From contig NZ_JAIWNC010000015.1 in assembly GCF_020216025.1 (NCBI RefSeq), positions 1 through 64,000 on the forward strand: 64,000 bases of DNA, read 5' to 3'. The position numbers were made by a program, and so were the translations under genes. The notes under the pieces are model-generated. The model worked only from the letters and a program-made list of their open reading frames with translations, ran no database searches and was not told the DNA's origin. Shown here in pieces: positions 25,313-34,951 of the stretch. Origin of the DNA: Jidongwangia harbinensis. GTDB taxonomy: Bacteria; Actinomycetota; Actinomycetes; Mycobacteriales; Micromonosporaceae. Every line of letters begins with the position of its first letter. Position 1 is the first letter of the stretch.

Positions 25313-26328
25313 ACATCGACCTCGCGGCGCTGCGCGCCCTGGAGCGCGAGCGGGAGATCCCGTTCGAGACGATCCTCGCGGCGATCGAGACCGCGCTGCT
25401 GACCGCGTACCGGCACACCGACGGCTCGGAGAGCCACGCCCGGGTGGAGATCGACCGCAAGACCGGCACGGCGTCCGTCTTCGCGCAGGAACTGGACGCC
25501 GACGGCAGCGTGGTGCGGGAGTGGGACGACACCCCGCACGACTTCGGCCGCATCGCGGCGATGACCGCGAAGCAGGTGATTCTGCAGCGGTTGCGGGAGG
25601 CGACCGACGAGGTGCACTTCGGGGAGTACGCCGGACGCGACGGTGACCTGGTCACCGGCGTCGTGCAGGCGGACGCGGCGCGCGCCGAGAAGGGCATCGT
25701 GATCGTCGACCTCGGCAAGATCGAGGCGGTGCTGCCGCAGTCGGAGCAGGTGCCCGGCGAGGCGCCGTACCCGCACGGGTCCCGGATCCGGGCCATCGTG
25801 GTGCACGTCGCCAAGGGCTTCCGCGGACCCCAGATCACCCTGTCCCGATCCCATCCGGCGCTGGTGAAGAAGCTGTTCGCGCTGGAGGTGCCGGAGATCG
25901 CCGACGGCACGGTGGAGATCGCCGCGATCGCACGTGAGGCAGGTCACCGTACGAAGATCGCGGTACGTTCGGCGGTCCCCGGGGTGAACGCCAAGGGTGC
26001 CTGCATCGGGCCGATGGGCCAGCGGGTCCGTGCCGTGATGAGTGAGCTGCAGGGCGAGAAGATCGACATCATCGACTGGTCGGACGACCCGGCCCGGTTC
26101 GTGGGCAACGCGTTGTCCCCGGCCAAGTCGCTGCGGGTCGAGGTGGTCGACGCGGCCGCGCGGGCGGCCCGGGTCACGGTGCCGGACTTCCAGCTCTCCC
26201 TGGCGATCGGCCGGGAGGGGCAGAACGCTCGTCTGGCCGCCCGGCTGACCGGATGGCGGATCGACATTCAACCGGACAACCAGCCGGCCGAGGCCACGAA
26301 CCGGGATGCCGCGGAAGCGGGAAGCTGA
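25309..26328 (+). CDS. nusA: Transcription termination/antitermination factor NusA
   Basis: A 339-residue RNA-polymerase-binding factor. The N-terminal domain (about 1-105) begins [22 protein letters not shown]. The S1 domain (about 110-180) has VTGVVQ and [16 protein letters not shown]. Two KH domains follow (about 195-330), including [27 protein letters not shown] and [19 protein letters not shown]. There is no acidic C-terminal repeat region, which is normal for actinobacteria. The GTG start overlaps the rimP stop. Confidence 0.96.
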   Translation: MNIDLAALRALEREREIPFETILAAIETALLTAYRHTDGSESHARVEIDRKTGTASVFAQELDADGSVVREWDDTPHDFGRIAAMTAKQVILQRLREATDEVHFGEYAGRDGDLVTGVVQADAARAEKGIVIVDLGKIEAVLPQSEQVPGEAPYPHGSRIRAIVVHVAKGFRGPQITLSRSHPALVKKLFALEVPEIADGTVEIAAIAREAGHRTKIAVRSAVPGVNAKGACIGPMGQRVRAVMSELQGEKIDIIDWSDDPARFVGNALSPAKSLRVEVVDAAARAARVTVPDFQLSLAIGREGQNARLAARLTGWRIDIQPDNQPAEATNRDAAEAGS

Positions 26329-26368
26329 CCGGATACGCGCCGCGGGCGTACGGGGGGTAGACTTTCAG

Positions 26369-26716
26369 GTGGCCGGTCCGACACGGACTCCTACCCGGAC
26401 TTGTGTCGGTTGTCGTAAGCGCGCACCGGCCTTCGAATTGCTGCGGTTCGTCGCGGTGCGAGCGGGAGATCATCTTCAGCTCCGCCCCGACCCGAATCGC
26501 CGACTGCCGGGTCGGGGCGCTCATGTGCATCCTGATCCGGCCTGCTTCGCGCAGGCGGAGCGGCGCCGTGCCTTCGGGCGGGCGTTGCGATTCACCGGTG
26601 TTGCTGACACCGGTCCGCTGGCCGAGCACCTCCGTGCGGTCTCCGTGCCGCCCGGAACCAACGAAGACGGGGCGTCGGCGCCCCGTCCGACCAGCAAGGT
26701 AGGACGACCGACATGA
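26369..26716 (+). CDS. YlxR-family (DUF448) RNA-binding protein
   Basis: A 115-residue basic protein encoded in the standard slot between nusA and infB. The YlxR signature is present: RTCVGCRKRAPAFELLRFV near the start and GRGAHVHPDPACFAQAERRRAFGRALR after it. Family members are small nucleoid/RNA-binding proteins thought to affect transcription. GTG 26369 is the first start that gives the normal family N-terminus, but no good Shine-Dalgarno is visible; TAGACT at about 26358-26363 could be a -10 element of an internal promoter for ylxR-infB. The C-terminal 30 residues are disordered. Confidence 0.85.
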   Translation: MAGPTRTPTRTCVGCRKRAPAFELLRFVAVRAGDHLQLRPDPNRRLPGRGAHVHPDPACFAQAERRRAFGRALRFTGVADTGPLAEHLRAVSVPPGTNEDGASAPRPTSKVGRPT

Positions 26717-26809
26717 GCACACGATGAAGTCCCTGAAATGAACAGGCTTCTAGTGCACGAGTGAGGTCGCTGCGGGTACTGCTCGCACGACCTCGAAGTG
26801 AGGAGTGCA

Positions 26810-29800
26810 GTGCCAGGTAAGGCCCGCGTACACGAGCTCGCAAAGGAGCTCGGGGTCGACAGCAAGACCGTTCTCGCCAAGCTCAAAGAGATGGGCGAGT
26901 TCGTCAAGTCCGCATCCAGCACCGTCGAGGCCCCGGTGGCCCGGCGGCTCCGTGGTGCGCTCGACGCCCAGGACAGTGGCGCTCCGGCGGCGCCCACCGC
27001 CGCCCCGAGTGAACCCAAGCCACCGACGACCGCCCGGCCCGCGCCGCCGCGTCGTCCCGCCGCTCCGGCTGCCGGCGCGCCCAGCGCGCCCAGCACGCCG
27101 GCGGCTCCGACCCCGGGCCCGATGGTCCGTCCCAAGCCACCGGTCCGTCCCGGTCCCACGCCCGGCCCGGTCGCCAAGCCGGCCAGCGCGCACGACATCG
27201 AGGTGGCGGCCGCCGAGGCGCGCGCCTCGGCGCTGAAGGCCGAGCAGGAGGCCGCGGTCAAGGCCGCTCAGGCGGCCCGGACCCGTGATGCCGAACGCCG
27301 GGCGCAGCAGCCTCCGGCCGACGGCACCACCCGTCCCCGTCCGCCGGGTCCCGGTTCGGTACCGCCGCGTCCGGGTTCCCCGGCCGCCGGCAGCCGTCCG
27401 GCCGCTCCGGGCACGCCCACGCCGGGCCGTCCGGGTCCGGCCGGTGGGGCCCGTCCGCCGGCGCGTAGTCCCGGCAACAACCCGTTCGGGGTCTCCGGTG
27501 GCGGCTCCCGGCCGTCGCCCGCGGCGATGCCCCGACCCAACCAGCCCGGCATGCCGCCGCGGCCGAGCCCGGCGTCCATGCCGCCGCGGCCCAGCCCGGC
27601 GTCCATGCCCTCGCAGCGCCCGGCCGGCCCCGGTGGCGGTCGCGGCGGTCCCGGCGGTGGCGCCGGTCGTCCCGGTGGTCCCGGCGGCGGCCGTGGCGGT
27701 CCCGGCGGTGGCGGTGGCGGTTTCCGTCCCGGTGGCGGCGGCGGTGCCGGTGGCGGTTTCCGTCCCGGTGGCGGCGGCGGTGCCGGTGGTGGCGGCGGTT
27801 ACCGCGGCGGCCCCGGCGGCGGTGCCGGTGGTGGCGGCGGCTACCGCGGCGGCCCCGGCGGCGGTGCTCCGGCCGGCGGCGCGCCCGGTCGTCCGGGTGG
27901 CGGCGGTCGCGGTCGCGGCGGCGGTGCGGCGGGGGCCTTCGGGCGTCCCGGCGGCCGGCCGACCCGCGGTCGCAAGTCGAAGAAGCAGCGGCGTCAGGAG
28001 TTCGACAACCTGTCGGCTCCGCAGATGTCGTCGGGTGCTCCCCGCGGTTCGGGCCAGGAGGTCCGGCTGTCGCGTGGCGCGTCCCTCTCCGACTTCGCCG
28101 ACAAGATCAACGCCAACCCGGGTTCGCTGGTCCAGGAGATGTTCAACCTGGGCGAGATGGTGACCGCGACGCAGTCGTGTTCCGACGACACGTTGCTGTT
28201 GCTCGGCGAGCACCTGGGCTTCGACGTGCAGATCGTCAGCCCGGAGGACGAGGACCGCGAGCTGTTGTCGCGGTTCAACATCGACCTCGACGCCGAGATC
28301 GCCGAGGACCGGCTGGTCACCCGGCCGCCGGTGGTGACCGTCATGGGTCACGTCGACCACGGTAAGACGAAGCTGCTGGACGCGATCCGCAAGACCAACG
28401 TGGTCGCCGGCGAGGCGGGTGGCATCACCCAGCACATCGGCGCCTACCAGGTCGTCGTCCCCCACCAGGGGGAGGAGCGGGCGATCACCTTCATCGACAC
28501 CCCGGGTCACGAGGCGTTCACCGCCATGCGTGCTCGCGGTGCCCAGGTGACCGACATCGTGATCCTGGTGGTCGCGGCCGACGACGGCGTCATGCCGCAG
28601 ACGGTCGAGGCGCTCAACCACGCCAAGGCCGCGGATGTGCCGATCGTGGTCGCGGTCAACAAGGTGGACAAGCCGGACGCCAACCCGGACAAGGTCCGCC
28701 AGCAGCTGACCGACTACGGCCTGCTCGCCGAGGAGTACGGCGGCGACACGATGTTCGTCAACGTGGCCGCCAAGCCCGGCATCGGCATCGACGAGCTGCT
28801 CGAGGCCGTCCTGCTGACCGCCGACGCGTCGCTGGAGCTGACCGCTCCGATCGACGGGCCGGCGCAGGGTGTCGCGGTCGAGGCACACCTCGACAAGGGC
28901 CGCGGCGCGGTCGCCACCGTCCTGGTGCAGAAGGGCACGCTGCGGGCCGGCGACTCGATCGTGGCGGGTGGCGCGCACGGCCGCGTCCGCGCCATGCTCG
29001 ACGAGAACGGCAAGCAGGTGGCCGAGGCGGCACCGGCGCGGCCGGTCCTGGTGCTGGGTCTGACGTCCGTGCCGAGCGCGGGCGACACGTTCCTGGCGGC
29101 CGAGGACGACCGCACGGTGCGGCAGATCGCCGAGCAGCGGCAGGCCCGCCGCCGTGCGGCGAGCTTCGCCAACTCGCGTGGCCGGGCGACGCTCGAGACG
29201 CTCATGGAGCAGCTCAAGGAGGGCGAGAAGACCTCGCTCACCCTGGTGCTCAAGGGTGACGGCTCGGGTTCGGTCGAGGCGCTCGAGGACGCGCTGTTCA
29301 AGATCGAGATTCCGGACGAGGTCCAGCTCAAGGTCATCCACCGCGGCGTCGGTGCGATCACCGAGAGCGACGTGAACCTGGCGTCTGCGTCCTCGGACCA
29401 GACCGCCACGATCATCGGCTTCAACGTCCGGGCCTCGAACAAGGTCAAGGAGATGGCCGACCGGGCCGGTGTCGAAATCCGGTACTACTCGGTCATCTAC
29501 CAGGCCATCGAGGAGATCGAGGCGGCGCTCAAGGGCCTGCTCAAGCCCGAGTACGAGGAGGTCGAGCTCGGCACGGCGGAGATCCGCGAGGTGTTCCGCT
29601 CGTCCAAGATCGGTCTCATCGCGGGTTGTATGGTCCGGTCCGGTCTCATCCGCCGCAACGCCAAGGCGCGCATCCTGCGCGACGGCACCGTGGTGGCGGA
29701 CGCGGTCACGATCAGCTCGCTGAAGCGGTTCAAGGACGACGCCACCGAGGTCCGCGAGGGCTTCGAGTGTGGTCTGACCCTGACCGGCTTCGGCACCCCG

Positions 29801-29854
29801 CAGGTCGGCGACATCATCGAGACCTTCGAGATGCGGGAGAAGCCCCGCGCGTAG
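26810..29854 (+). CDS. infB: Translation initiation factor IF-2
   Basis: A 1014-residue GTPase that delivers fMet-tRNA to the 30S subunit. The IF2_N domain is at about 1-55 ([22 protein letters not shown]). A Pro/Ala/Gly-rich disordered region follows to about residue 390, ending in an [18 protein letters not shown] array, then a basic linker ([12 protein letters not shown]) and a second IF2_N. The G domain has G1 with K519 in [17 protein letters not shown] and NKVDK. Domains II, III and IV/C2 complete the protein. It is longer than the E. coli form (890) because of the Gly-rich region. The GTG start is preceded by GAGGAG. Confidence 0.96.
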   Translation: MPGKARVHELAKELGVDSKTVLAKLKEMGEFVKSASSTVEAPVARRLRGALDAQDSGAPAAPTAAPSEPKPPTTARPAPPRRPAAPAAGAPSAPSTPAAPTPGPMVRPKPPVRPGPTPGPVAKPASAHDIEVAAAEARASALKAEQEAAVKAAQAARTRDAERRAQQPPADGTTRPRPPGPGSVPPRPGSPAAGSRPAAPGTPTPGRPGPAGGARPPARSPGNNPFGVSGGGSRPSPAAMPRPNQPGMPPRPSPASMPPRPSPASMPSQRPAGPGGGRGGPGGGAGRPGGPGGGRGGPGGGGGGFRPGGGGGAGGGFRPGGGGGAGGGGGYRGGPGGGAGGGGGYRGGPGGGAPAGGAPGRPGGGGRGRGGGAAGAFGRPGGRPTRGRKSKKQRRQEFDNLSAPQMSSGAPRGSGQEVRLSRGASLSDFADKINANPGSLVQEMFNLGEMVTATQSCSDDTLLLLGEHLGFDVQIVSPEDEDRELLSRFNIDLDAEIAEDRLVTRPPVVTVMGHVDHGKTKLLDAIRKTNVVAGEAGGITQHIGAYQVVVPHQGEERAITFIDTPGHEAFTAMRARGAQVTDIVILVVAADDGVMPQTVEALNHAKAADVPIVVAVNKVDKPDANPDKVRQQLTDYGLLAEEYGGDTMFVNVAAKPGIGIDELLEAVLLTADASLELTAPIDGPAQGVAVEAHLDKGRGAVATVLVQKGTLRAGDSIVAGGAHGRVRAMLDENGKQVAEAAPARPVLVLGLTSVPSAGDTFLAAEDDRTVRQIAEQRQARRRAASFANSRGRATLETLMEQLKEGEKTSLTLVLKGDGSGSVEALEDALFKIEIPDEVQLKVIHRGVGAITESDVNLASASSDQTATIIGFNVRASNKVKEMADRAGVEIRYYSVIYQAIEEIEAALKGLLKPEYEEVELGTAEIREVFRSSKIGLIAGCMVRSGLIRRNAKARILRDGTVVADAVTISSLKRFKDDATEVREGFECGLTLTGFGTPQVGDIIETFEMREKPRA
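27721..27883 (+). repeat. Glycine-rich repeat array inside infB
   Basis: In-frame tandem repeats: a 36-bp unit at 27721-27756 and 27757-27792 ([12 protein letters not shown]), then a 42-bp unit with its conserved TAC at 27800 and 27842 ([14 protein letters not shown]). They encode a low-complexity Arg/Gly/aromatic segment. The multiples of three keep the frame, so copy number can vary without loss of function. Confidence 0.85.
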
Positions 29855-29864
29855 GTAGTTCGCG

Positions 29865-29906
29865 ACAACGGCCCCCGGCGCTTCGGCGTCGGGGGCCGTT
29901 GTCTTT
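29865..29906 (+). terminator. Rho-independent terminator after infB
   Basis: A 13-bp perfect stem (29865-29877 with 29890-29902) has a loop containing a smaller GCG-CTTCG stem and is followed by TCTTT. It lies 10 nt after the infB stop and 11 nt before the next gene's ATG, the clearest terminator in the window. Confidence 0.85.
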
Positions 29907-29916
29907 ACTTACCACC

Positions 29917-30942
29917 ATGTCCCGGTACGCCCTGCTGCTCGCGCCGTCCGCCAACCGTGTCTACGCCGACCAGGCCGGTCGCCTGTCCCAGGTCGAACTG
30001 GCCGCCTTCGGGCCGGCGCTGTCCGCCCCGCTCGACGACATCGGCACGTCCCTGCTCGGCGGCGTCGAGTACCTCACCTTCGCCGCCGACCTCACCGCCC
30101 GCGACGTGGCGCTGCTGTCCAACCTCTCCGCCGCGTACGCGCTGTTCGGGCTCCCCGGCGACGGCTCGCTCCGGCCGGTCACGATGGAGCCCCTGGCCCG
30201 CTACGACAGCGACCTGATCACCATCCCGAAGTACGCCGGGAAGACCAATGAGCAGTTCACCAAGCTGCTGCTCAACCTCACCCTGCTGGCCGGTGCCACG
30301 GCCGGGCGGATGCTGGACGGCACCGTCACGGTCTGCGACCCGCTGTGCGGCCGGGGCACCACGCTGAACCAGGCCCTGATGTACGGCTACGACGCGGTCG
30401 GCGTGGAGATCGACGCGAAGGACGTGGAGGCGTACGCGGCGTTCCTGAAGGCGTACCTCAAACGCAAGCGTCTCAAGCACACCGCCGAGCTGGTCCCGGT
30501 GCGCCGGGCCGGCAAGCGGGCCGCCCGGCGCCTGGACGTGACGCTGGCGCCGTCGAAGGAGGACCACAAGGCGGGCGCCGTGCAGAAGGTCACCGTGCTG
30601 CAGGCGGACACCACCCGGCTGGACGGGCTGCTCAAGGCGCCCTGCGCGGACGTGCTGGTCGCCGACCTGCCGTACGGCGTGGCGCACGGCAGCTACGACG
30701 ACGAGGGCAACCTGAACCGGCGTCCGCTGGACCTGCTGGAGCGCGCGGTGCCGCAGTGGGTCGGGTTGCTGCGGCCGGGCGGCGCGATCGGCCTGTCCTG
30801 GAACCTGAAGGTCGCGCGGCGGGACCTGGCCGAGGACATCCTGCTCGCCAACGGCCTGGAGGTCGTCCGGCACGGCGATCTCAGTCACCGGGTCGACCAG
30901 GGCATCGAGCGCGACGTGGTGGTGGCCCGGAAACCGGGCTGA
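29917..30942 (+). CDS. TRM11-like SAM-dependent methyltransferase
   Basis: A 341-residue Rossmann-fold methyltransferase. The SAM-binding motif is CDPLCGRGTTLNQALMYGYDAVGVEID and the catalytic motif is VADLPYG, the (D/N)PPY-type loop of N-methyltransferases acting on nucleic acid bases. An insertion of about 50 basic residues (KAYLKRKRLKHTAELV...) sits between SAM motifs and may bind RNA. The N-terminal 100 residues are a distinct domain without a recognisable THUMP signature, unlike archaeal/eukaryotic Trm11. The substrate is probably tRNA by family (N2-guanine), but this is inferred. It follows the infB terminator and has no good Shine-Dalgarno. Confidence 0.78.
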   Translation: MSRYALLLAPSANRVYADQAGRLSQVELAAFGPALSAPLDDIGTSLLGGVEYLTFAADLTARDVALLSNLSAAYALFGLPGDGSLRPVTMEPLARYDSDLITIPKYAGKTNEQFTKLLLNLTLLAGATAGRMLDGTVTVCDPLCGRGTTLNQALMYGYDAVGVEIDAKDVEAYAAFLKAYLKRKRLKHTAELVPVRRAGKRAARRLDVTLAPSKEDHKAGAVQKVTVLQADTTRLDGLLKAPCADVLVADLPYGVAHGSYDDEGNLNRRPLDLLERAVPQWVGLLRPGGAIGLSWNLKVARRDLAEDILLANGLEVVRHGDLSHRVDQGIERDVVVARKPG

Positions 30943-30975
30943 CCGGGGCCGCCGGCGGGCGTAGCCTCCTCGGTC

Positions 30976-31269
30976 GTGTATACCGAGACCGCGCTCTTCG
31001 ACCTGCTGCTGCCCGACGACTCGCGCTCGCTGAAGCAGAAGCGCTCCTACGTCCGCCCGATCCTCGCCGCGCTGCGCAAGTACGAGGTGGCCGTGGCCGA
31101 GGTGGGCGCGCTCGACCTGCACGGCCGCGCCGAGGTCGGGGTGGCCGTGGTAGCCGCCGACCCGGGCCAGGCGCGCCGGGTGATCGACACGTGCGAGCAC
31201 CACATGGCCGGGCGTCCCGAGATCGAACTGCTGTCGGTGAGGCGCCGGCTACACGGCGACGACGACTGA
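30976..31269 (+). CDS. DUF503 family small protein
   Basis: A 97-residue protein with the DUF503 pattern: a first strand (TALFDLLLPDDSRSLKQKRSYVRPILAALRKY), the AVAEVG...GRAEVGVAVV strands and a C-terminal helix with CEHH. The fold is ferredoxin-like and the family regularly sits between infB and rbfA, so a role in translation or ribosome maturation is likely but unproven. The GTG start is close behind a TAGCCT element (30961-30966), suggesting a near-leaderless transcript. Confidence 0.88.
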   Translation: MYTETALFDLLLPDDSRSLKQKRSYVRPILAALRKYEVAVAEVGALDLHGRAEVGVAVVAADPGQARRVIDTCEHHMAGRPEIELLSVRRRLHGDDD

Positions 31270-31433
31270 GCCCATCCGCGGCGGAAAACCCGTGCCAGTC
31301 CCCTTCCACGAGGCCGGGATTCTCCATCCCTGTCCACAGACGGACGGTGCGACGTTCGCCCGTAGGACGTCGTGGGTAGGCTCCATCCGTTGGGCGGGAC
31401 TCCCGCGGACAACGGTTGTCGGAGGTGGGCGAT

Positions 31434-31919
31434 ATGTCGGACCCGGCCAAGACCCGTCGGCACGCCGAGCGCGTGCGTGAACTGGTGGCTTCGCTGGTGC
31501 GTGAGATCAAGGACCCCCGTCTCGGCATGGTGACGGTCACCGACGCCAGGATCACGGGCGACCTGCGCGACGCCACGGTCTACTACACGGTGCTGGGCGA
31601 CCAGGCCGAGCAGTCGGCCACCGCGGCCGCGCTGGAGAGCGCCAAGGGCATGCTCCGCAGCCGGGTCGGTCACGCACTCGGCCTGCGGCACTCGCCCAGC
31701 CTGACGTTCATCCTGGACAACGTGCTGGACCACGCCAAGGAGATCGACGACCTGCTCGCGGCCGCCCGTAACCGGGACGCCGAGGTGCAGCGCCTGGCCG
31801 CCGGCAAGCAGTACGCCGGCGATCCGGACCCGTACAAGAGCGAGCCCGAGGACGACGAGGACGCGGGCGCCGGCACGGACACCGATGATCGGGTCGGAGC
31901 CCGCGAGGAACGCGGGTGA
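31434..31919 (+). CDS. rbfA: Ribosome-binding factor A
   Basis: A 161-residue 30S assembly factor that helps mature the 16S rRNA 5' end. The single KH-like domain (about 1-115) contains TRRHAERVRELVASLVREIKDPRLG, VTVTDARITGDLRDATVYYTVLG and PSLTFILDNVLDHAKEIDDLL. A disordered acidic tail follows (EPEDDEDAGAGTDTDD). ATG 31434 is chosen because it follows GGAGGTGGGCGAT; the frame's earlier ATG at 31416 lacks support. The stop overlaps the nrnA GTG. Confidence 0.95.
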   Translation: MSDPAKTRRHAERVRELVASLVREIKDPRLGMVTVTDARITGDLRDATVYYTVLGDQAEQSATAAALESAKGMLRSRVGHALGLRHSPSLTFILDNVLDHAKEIDDLLAAARNRDAEVQRLAAGKQYAGDPDPYKSEPEDDEDAGAGTDTDDRVGAREERG

Positions 31920-33019
31920 CCGAGCTGGCGGCTCCCGTCCGGGCCTCCGTGGCGGCGCCGGTACCGGGCGCGGGCGGCGTCGCCCCGGCCGCCCGGGGCC
32001 GGGGTGCCGCCACCTCGGGACCGGCCGAGGCGGACTGGTCCGCCGCGGTGGCCGCGATCCGGGAACACGCGCCCGCCGGACGGGTGCTGCTGATCTGCCA
32101 CGTGAATCCGGACGGCGACGCGCTCGGCAGCATGCTCGGCTTCGGGCTGGGCCTGCGGCGGATGGGGGTGTCGCAGGTGCAGGCGACGTTCCCCGGCGAG
32201 TTCGAGGTGCCGGAGCCGTTCGTGGCGCTGCCCGGCATGGACCTGCTGGTGCCCGAGCCGCAGGCGTACCCCGATCCCGATCTGGTGATCGTGTTCGACG
32301 TGGCCGCGGAGTCCCGGCTCGGCGGCCTGGTCGACCGCCTGGCACCGGCGAAGGCCGCTGTGGTGCTCGACCACCACGCCTCGAACACCGGCTTCGGCGG
32401 GATCAACCTGGTCGACGCCGAGGCCGCGGCCACCTCCGTGGTCGCCGAGGAGTTGCTGTCCCGGCTCGGCGTGCCGCTGGACGCCGGCATCGCCGAGTGC
32501 CTCTACGTGGCGCTGGCCACCGACACCGGGTCGTTCAAGTTCGACATGACCACGCCGCGGGTGCACGAGATGGCGGCCCGGCTGATCGCCACCGGCATCC
32601 GTCCGGGTGACATCTCCCGGCGCATCTTCGACACCCGGCCGTTCGGCGCCATGAAGCTGTTCGCCGAGGTGCTGGCGCGGGCCGCGCTGGACCCCACGGC
32701 GGCGGGCGGGCACGGCATGGTGTGGACCCACGTGACGCAGGCCGACCTGGAGCGGCATGGGCAGCGCCCGTACGTCATGGACGCGCTCATCGACCCGGTC
32801 CGCACGGTGGCCGAGGCGGACGTGGCGGTGCTGGTGAAGCAGCTCGGCGAGGCCGAGTGGGCGGTGTCGCTGCGCAGCAAGGGCGCGGTCGACGTGAGCG
32901 CGGTGGCGGTCGCGATGGGCGGCGGCGGACACCGGCTGGCGGCCGGGTTCACCGGGTACGGCACGCCCGGCGACGTCGTGGTGGCGGTCCGGGAGAAGCT
33001 CGACCAGTTCCTGATCTAG
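31916..33019 (+). CDS. DHH-family oligoribonuclease/pAp phosphatase (NrnA-like)
   Basis: A 367-residue DHH/DHHA1 phosphoesterase. A 40-residue Ala/Pro-rich N-terminus precedes the DHH domain with LICHVNPDGDALG, FDVA and VLDHHASN metal motifs and ATDTGSFKFD. The DHHA1 domain ends with the GGGGHRLAAGF substrate loop. NrnA enzymes degrade short oligoribonucleotides and dephosphorylate pAp. Its position after rbfA is the usual actinobacterial arrangement. The GTG start overlaps rbfA. A terminator follows at 33062. Confidence 0.92.
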   Translation: MTELAAPVRASVAAPVPGAGGVAPAARGRGAATSGPAEADWSAAVAAIREHAPAGRVLLICHVNPDGDALGSMLGFGLGLRRMGVSQVQATFPGEFEVPEPFVALPGMDLLVPEPQAYPDPDLVIVFDVAAESRLGGLVDRLAPAKAAVVLDHHASNTGFGGINLVDAEAAATSVVAEELLSRLGVPLDAGIAECLYVALATDTGSFKFDMTTPRVHEMAARLIATGIRPGDISRRIFDTRPFGAMKLFAEVLARAALDPTAAGGHGMVWTHVTQADLERHGQRPYVMDALIDPVRTVAEADVAVLVKQLGEAEWAVSLRSKGAVDVSAVAVAMGGGGHRLAAGFTGYGTPGDVVVAVREKLDQFLI

Positions 33020-33398
33020 AAAGGTTCCGCCGGCGCGGTGAATTTCCCGCGCCCGGCTGTCAAGCGCCGGCTCATCGAGCCGGCGCTTTGTCATGTCCTC
33101 GCACATCCGGTCCGCCGCGGGTCGGCCGGAGCGGGGCACTCTCGTCGGTCGGGTGTCCCGGAGTGCGGGATGTCCGCAGCACAGAGCGAGACTGAACGAT
33201 AGTTTGAGTTAACGGTGATTTGGTTTTGCGCAGGCCGTGACCAGCGCCCGCCGCGGAACCTCGAGCCACCCGGGTCCACCGACCCGGGACGCGTCGCCCC
33301 GCACGAGTCCGGCGATCCCGGACCGGCCCTGTGACGCCATCGCTCGACCCGATCTTCGGGTGCCTGGGCACCCGTCCCGCCGTGGAAGGACCACGATC
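33020..33398. other. Gene-free stretch between nrnA and small ORF
   Basis: About 380 bp. It holds the nrnA terminator (33062-33090) and then a locally AT-rich segment (33187-33230) that may contain a promoter for the downstream small ORF, but no confident -35/-10 pair was identified. Open frames here lack coding features. Confidence 0.5.
33062..33090 (+). terminator. Rho-independent-like terminator after nrnA
   Basis: A 12-bp perfect stem (AAGCGCCGGCTC at 33062-33073 with its complement at 33077-33088) with a 3-nt loop, followed by TG. The stem is very stable and placed 43 nt past the stop. Confidence 0.75.
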
Positions 33399-33488
33399 AT
33401 GGCCGCCAAGCCGAAGCCTCCGCCCTCCGACGACGCCCGCGAGCAGGCCCGTCGCGCCCTGCAGACGTCCATGGACACCCGTCAGTGA
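33399..33488 (+). CDS. Small hypothetical protein, 29 residues
   Basis: A short ORF with ATG 33399 preceded at suitable distance by GGAAGGA. The protein is basic then amphipathic: MAAKPKPPPSD followed by a helix-like DAREQARRALQTSMDTRQ. It sits alone between the nrnA terminator and the MATE exporter gene. I do not recognise a family. Good ribosome-binding site and codon bias support translation. Confidence 0.5.
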   Translation: MAAKPKPPPSDDAREQARRALQTSMDTRQ

Positions 33489-33556
33489 CGGACCCCGCTC
33501 GGTAAGCACCGCTCCGCATTGCATTCCTTACGTCCCGGCGGGCATCATGGTCCACC

Positions 33557-34942
33557 ATGAGCCCGTCCGCCGAGCCCAACCCGCAGCCCACCGCGCCCGC
33601 GGAGCCGGGTTCCGCCGCGCGGGTCCCCGAGGCTGACCGCGCGCCCGATCCGGCCACCGCCCGGCGGATCGCCGCGCTCGCCCTGCCCGCGCTGGTGGTG
33701 CTCGCCGCCGAGCCGCTCTACGTGCTCGTCGACACGGCGGTGGTCGGGCACCTCGGTTCCGTGCCGCTCGCCGCCGTCGCGGTGGGCGGCACCGTCATGT
33801 CGGTGGCGGTGTGGTTCGGGACGCTGATGGCGTACGGCACCACCGGGCGGGCGGCCCGGCGGTTCGGGGCGGGGGACCGCGCGGCGGCCGTCGCGGAAGG
33901 CGTGCAGGCGTCCTGGCTGGCGCTGGCCCTCGGGATGCTGCTGGCGCTGGCCGGGCAACTCGCCGCCGGACCGGTGACCCGGGCGCTGGCCGCCGACCCG
34001 GCCGCCGCCGACGCCGCGGCGGGATGGCTGCGGATCGCCGTCCTCGGTGCGCCCGGGCTGCTGCTCGCGGCGGCCGGCAACGGCTGGATGCGGGGCGTTC
34101 AGGACACCCGGCGCCCGCTGCTCTACGTGCTCGGGGCGAACGTGCTCTCCGCCGTACTCTGTCCGCTTCTGGTCTATCCCGCCGGGCTGGGCCTGACCGG
34201 GTCGGCGATCGCGAACGTGCTCGCCCAGACGTTGTCCGGGGTGCTGTTCCTGCTGGCGGTGGTGCGCGAGGGCGCCTCGCTGCGGCCCGATCCGGCGGTC
34301 ATCCTGCGGCAGGTCGTGCTGGGCCGCGACCTGCTCATCCGGGGCGGGGCCTTCCAGGTCTGCTGGCTCTCCGCCACCGCCGTGGCCGCGCGGTTCGGGG
34401 TCGCGGCGGTCGGTGCCCACCAGATCGCGCTGCAACTCTGGTTCTTCCTGGCGCTCGTGCTGGACGCGGTGGCGATCGCGGCGCAGTCGCTGGTCGGCGC
34501 CGCACTGGGCGCCTCGGACGCGGCCGCCGCCCGGAGCGTGGCGCGCCGGGTGACGCTGGCCGGCGCGGTCGCCGGGGCCGGGTTCGCGGTGCTGGCCGCC
34601 GCGGGTGCGGGCGTGGTGCCGGCGCTGTTCACGAGTGACCCGGCGGTGCTGCACCAGGCGGCGGTCGTGTGGCCCTGGTTCGTCGGGCTGCTGCCGTTCG
34701 CGGGCGTGGTCTACGCGCTGGACGGCGTGCTGATCGGCGCGGGTGACGTGGCGTTCCTGCGCAACGTGACGATCGTGGCGGCCCTGGCCGGGTTCCTGCC
34801 GGCGATCTGGCTGGCCTACGCGCTGGACCTGGGACTCGGCGGGGTGTGGGCCGGCCTGGGGCTGTTCACGCTGGTCCGGTTCACCATGCTGGTGGTGCGC
34901 TGGCGGTCCGGTCGCTGGGCGGTGCTCGGAGTCACCCGCTGA
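33557..34942 (+). CDS. MATE-family efflux transporter (DinF-like)
   Basis: A 461-residue multidrug/toxin exporter with about twelve helices after a disordered 30-residue N-terminus. MatE repeats show LPALVVLAAEPLYVLVDTAVVGHLG in the first half and GGAFQVCWLSATAVAARFGVAAVGAHQIALQLWFFLALVLDAVAIAAQSLVGAALGA in the second. DinF-type MATE genes between nrnA and truB are common in actinobacteria. The substrate is unknown. The start follows a short gap after the small ORF. Confidence 0.92.
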   Translation: MSPSAEPNPQPTAPAEPGSAARVPEADRAPDPATARRIAALALPALVVLAAEPLYVLVDTAVVGHLGSVPLAAVAVGGTVMSVAVWFGTLMAYGTTGRAARRFGAGDRAAAVAEGVQASWLALALGMLLALAGQLAAGPVTRALAADPAAADAAAGWLRIAVLGAPGLLLAAAGNGWMRGVQDTRRPLLYVLGANVLSAVLCPLLVYPAGLGLTGSAIANVLAQTLSGVLFLLAVVREGASLRPDPAVILRQVVLGRDLLIRGGAFQVCWLSATAVAARFGVAAVGAHQIALQLWFFLALVLDAVAIAAQSLVGAALGASDAAAARSVARRVTLAGAVAGAGFAVLAAAGAGVVPALFTSDPAVLHQAAVVWPWFVGLLPFAGVVYALDGVLIGAGDVAFLRNVTIVAALAGFLPAIWLAYALDLGLGGVWAGLGLFTLVRFTMLVVRWRSGRWAVLGVTR

Positions 34943-34951
34943 CCGGGCGCC

